A stretch of DNA of 12,816 nt from NCBI GenBank assembly GCA_022791355.1, contig JAAVYX010000203.1, forward strand, positions 1 to 12,816, given 5' to 3'. This DNA is from Clostridiales bacterium. Its GTDB lineage: Bacteria > Bacillota > Clostridia > Oscillospirales > Acutalibacteraceae. How positions within the stretch are numbered: the stretch's first letter is position 1; each line of letters starts with the position of its first letter. Made by a program: the position numbers and the translations under genes. This document shows, one piece after another, positions 12,734-12,816 of the stretch. The notes under the pieces are model-generated. The model was given only the letters and a program-made list of their open reading frames with translations, did no database searches and was not told the DNA's origin.

Positions 12734-12816
12734 AGATAATCCTTATCAAAGGCTTTCAAATATTTCTGGGTTTTCCATTAGGGGCAGTTTGAAAAATCGG
12801 AATTGCCGTCATATTC

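Overview
The window looks like a chromosomal segment of an endospore-forming, moderately GC-rich Firmicute, probably a clostridial lineage (an Oscillospirales-like gut or anaerobic-digester bacterium is my inference). The evidence is a SpoVAE sporulation protein, purine-rich Shine-Dalgarno sites, a TTG start, sigma-A type promoters, and many strong Rho-independent terminators. Most genes favour G/C at third positions. The PEBP gene and the broken gene at 3960-4876 are visibly more AT-rich and mixed in codon choice.

Layout. 1-542 is a structured, gene-free region. It holds three tandem 37-bp hairpin units, a compact three-helix junction, two terminators, and a repeat module that recurs near 9.9 kb, followed by a promoter for a membrane UDP-sugar 4,6-dehydratase of the WbpM/PglF/CapD type (543-2366). 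Next come a YbhB/PEBP-like protein (2510-2974) and a tRNA-Ser(GGA) with its own promoter and terminator (3066-3266). About 690 bp without a convincing intact gene follow, carrying coding-like scraps. Then comes a gene disrupted by one missing base (3960-4876). Two convergent terminators separate it from a minus-strand solo spoVAE (5055-5420) and fucO-type lactaldehyde/1,2-propanediol dehydrogenase (5854-7005), whose promoter region is full of palindromes. uppP (7529-8431, +) recycles undecaprenyl pyrophosphate. It shares a bidirectional terminator with an uncharacterised minus-strand protein (8495-9262). A second long structured intergenic region (9382-10036) carries the second copy of the repeat module directly upstream of two translationally coupled Gfo/Idh/MocA oxidoreductases (10037-12240). 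The right end has an attenuator-like hairpin set and a short ORF.

How it fits together. The dehydratase and UppP both serve cell-surface glycan assembly: one makes an activated modified sugar, the other regenerates the lipid carrier. The two oxidoreductases are probably sugar or cyclitol dehydrogenases. FucO belongs to fucose/rhamnose fermentation. Apart from the oxidoreductase pair, each gene seems to be its own transcription unit.

The least ordinary material is non-coding: the tandem hairpin array, the three-way-junction RNA, and the repeated terminator-plus-promoter module placed upstream of two different sugar-gene units. I found no CRISPR array, transposase, phage gene or recognisable defence system.
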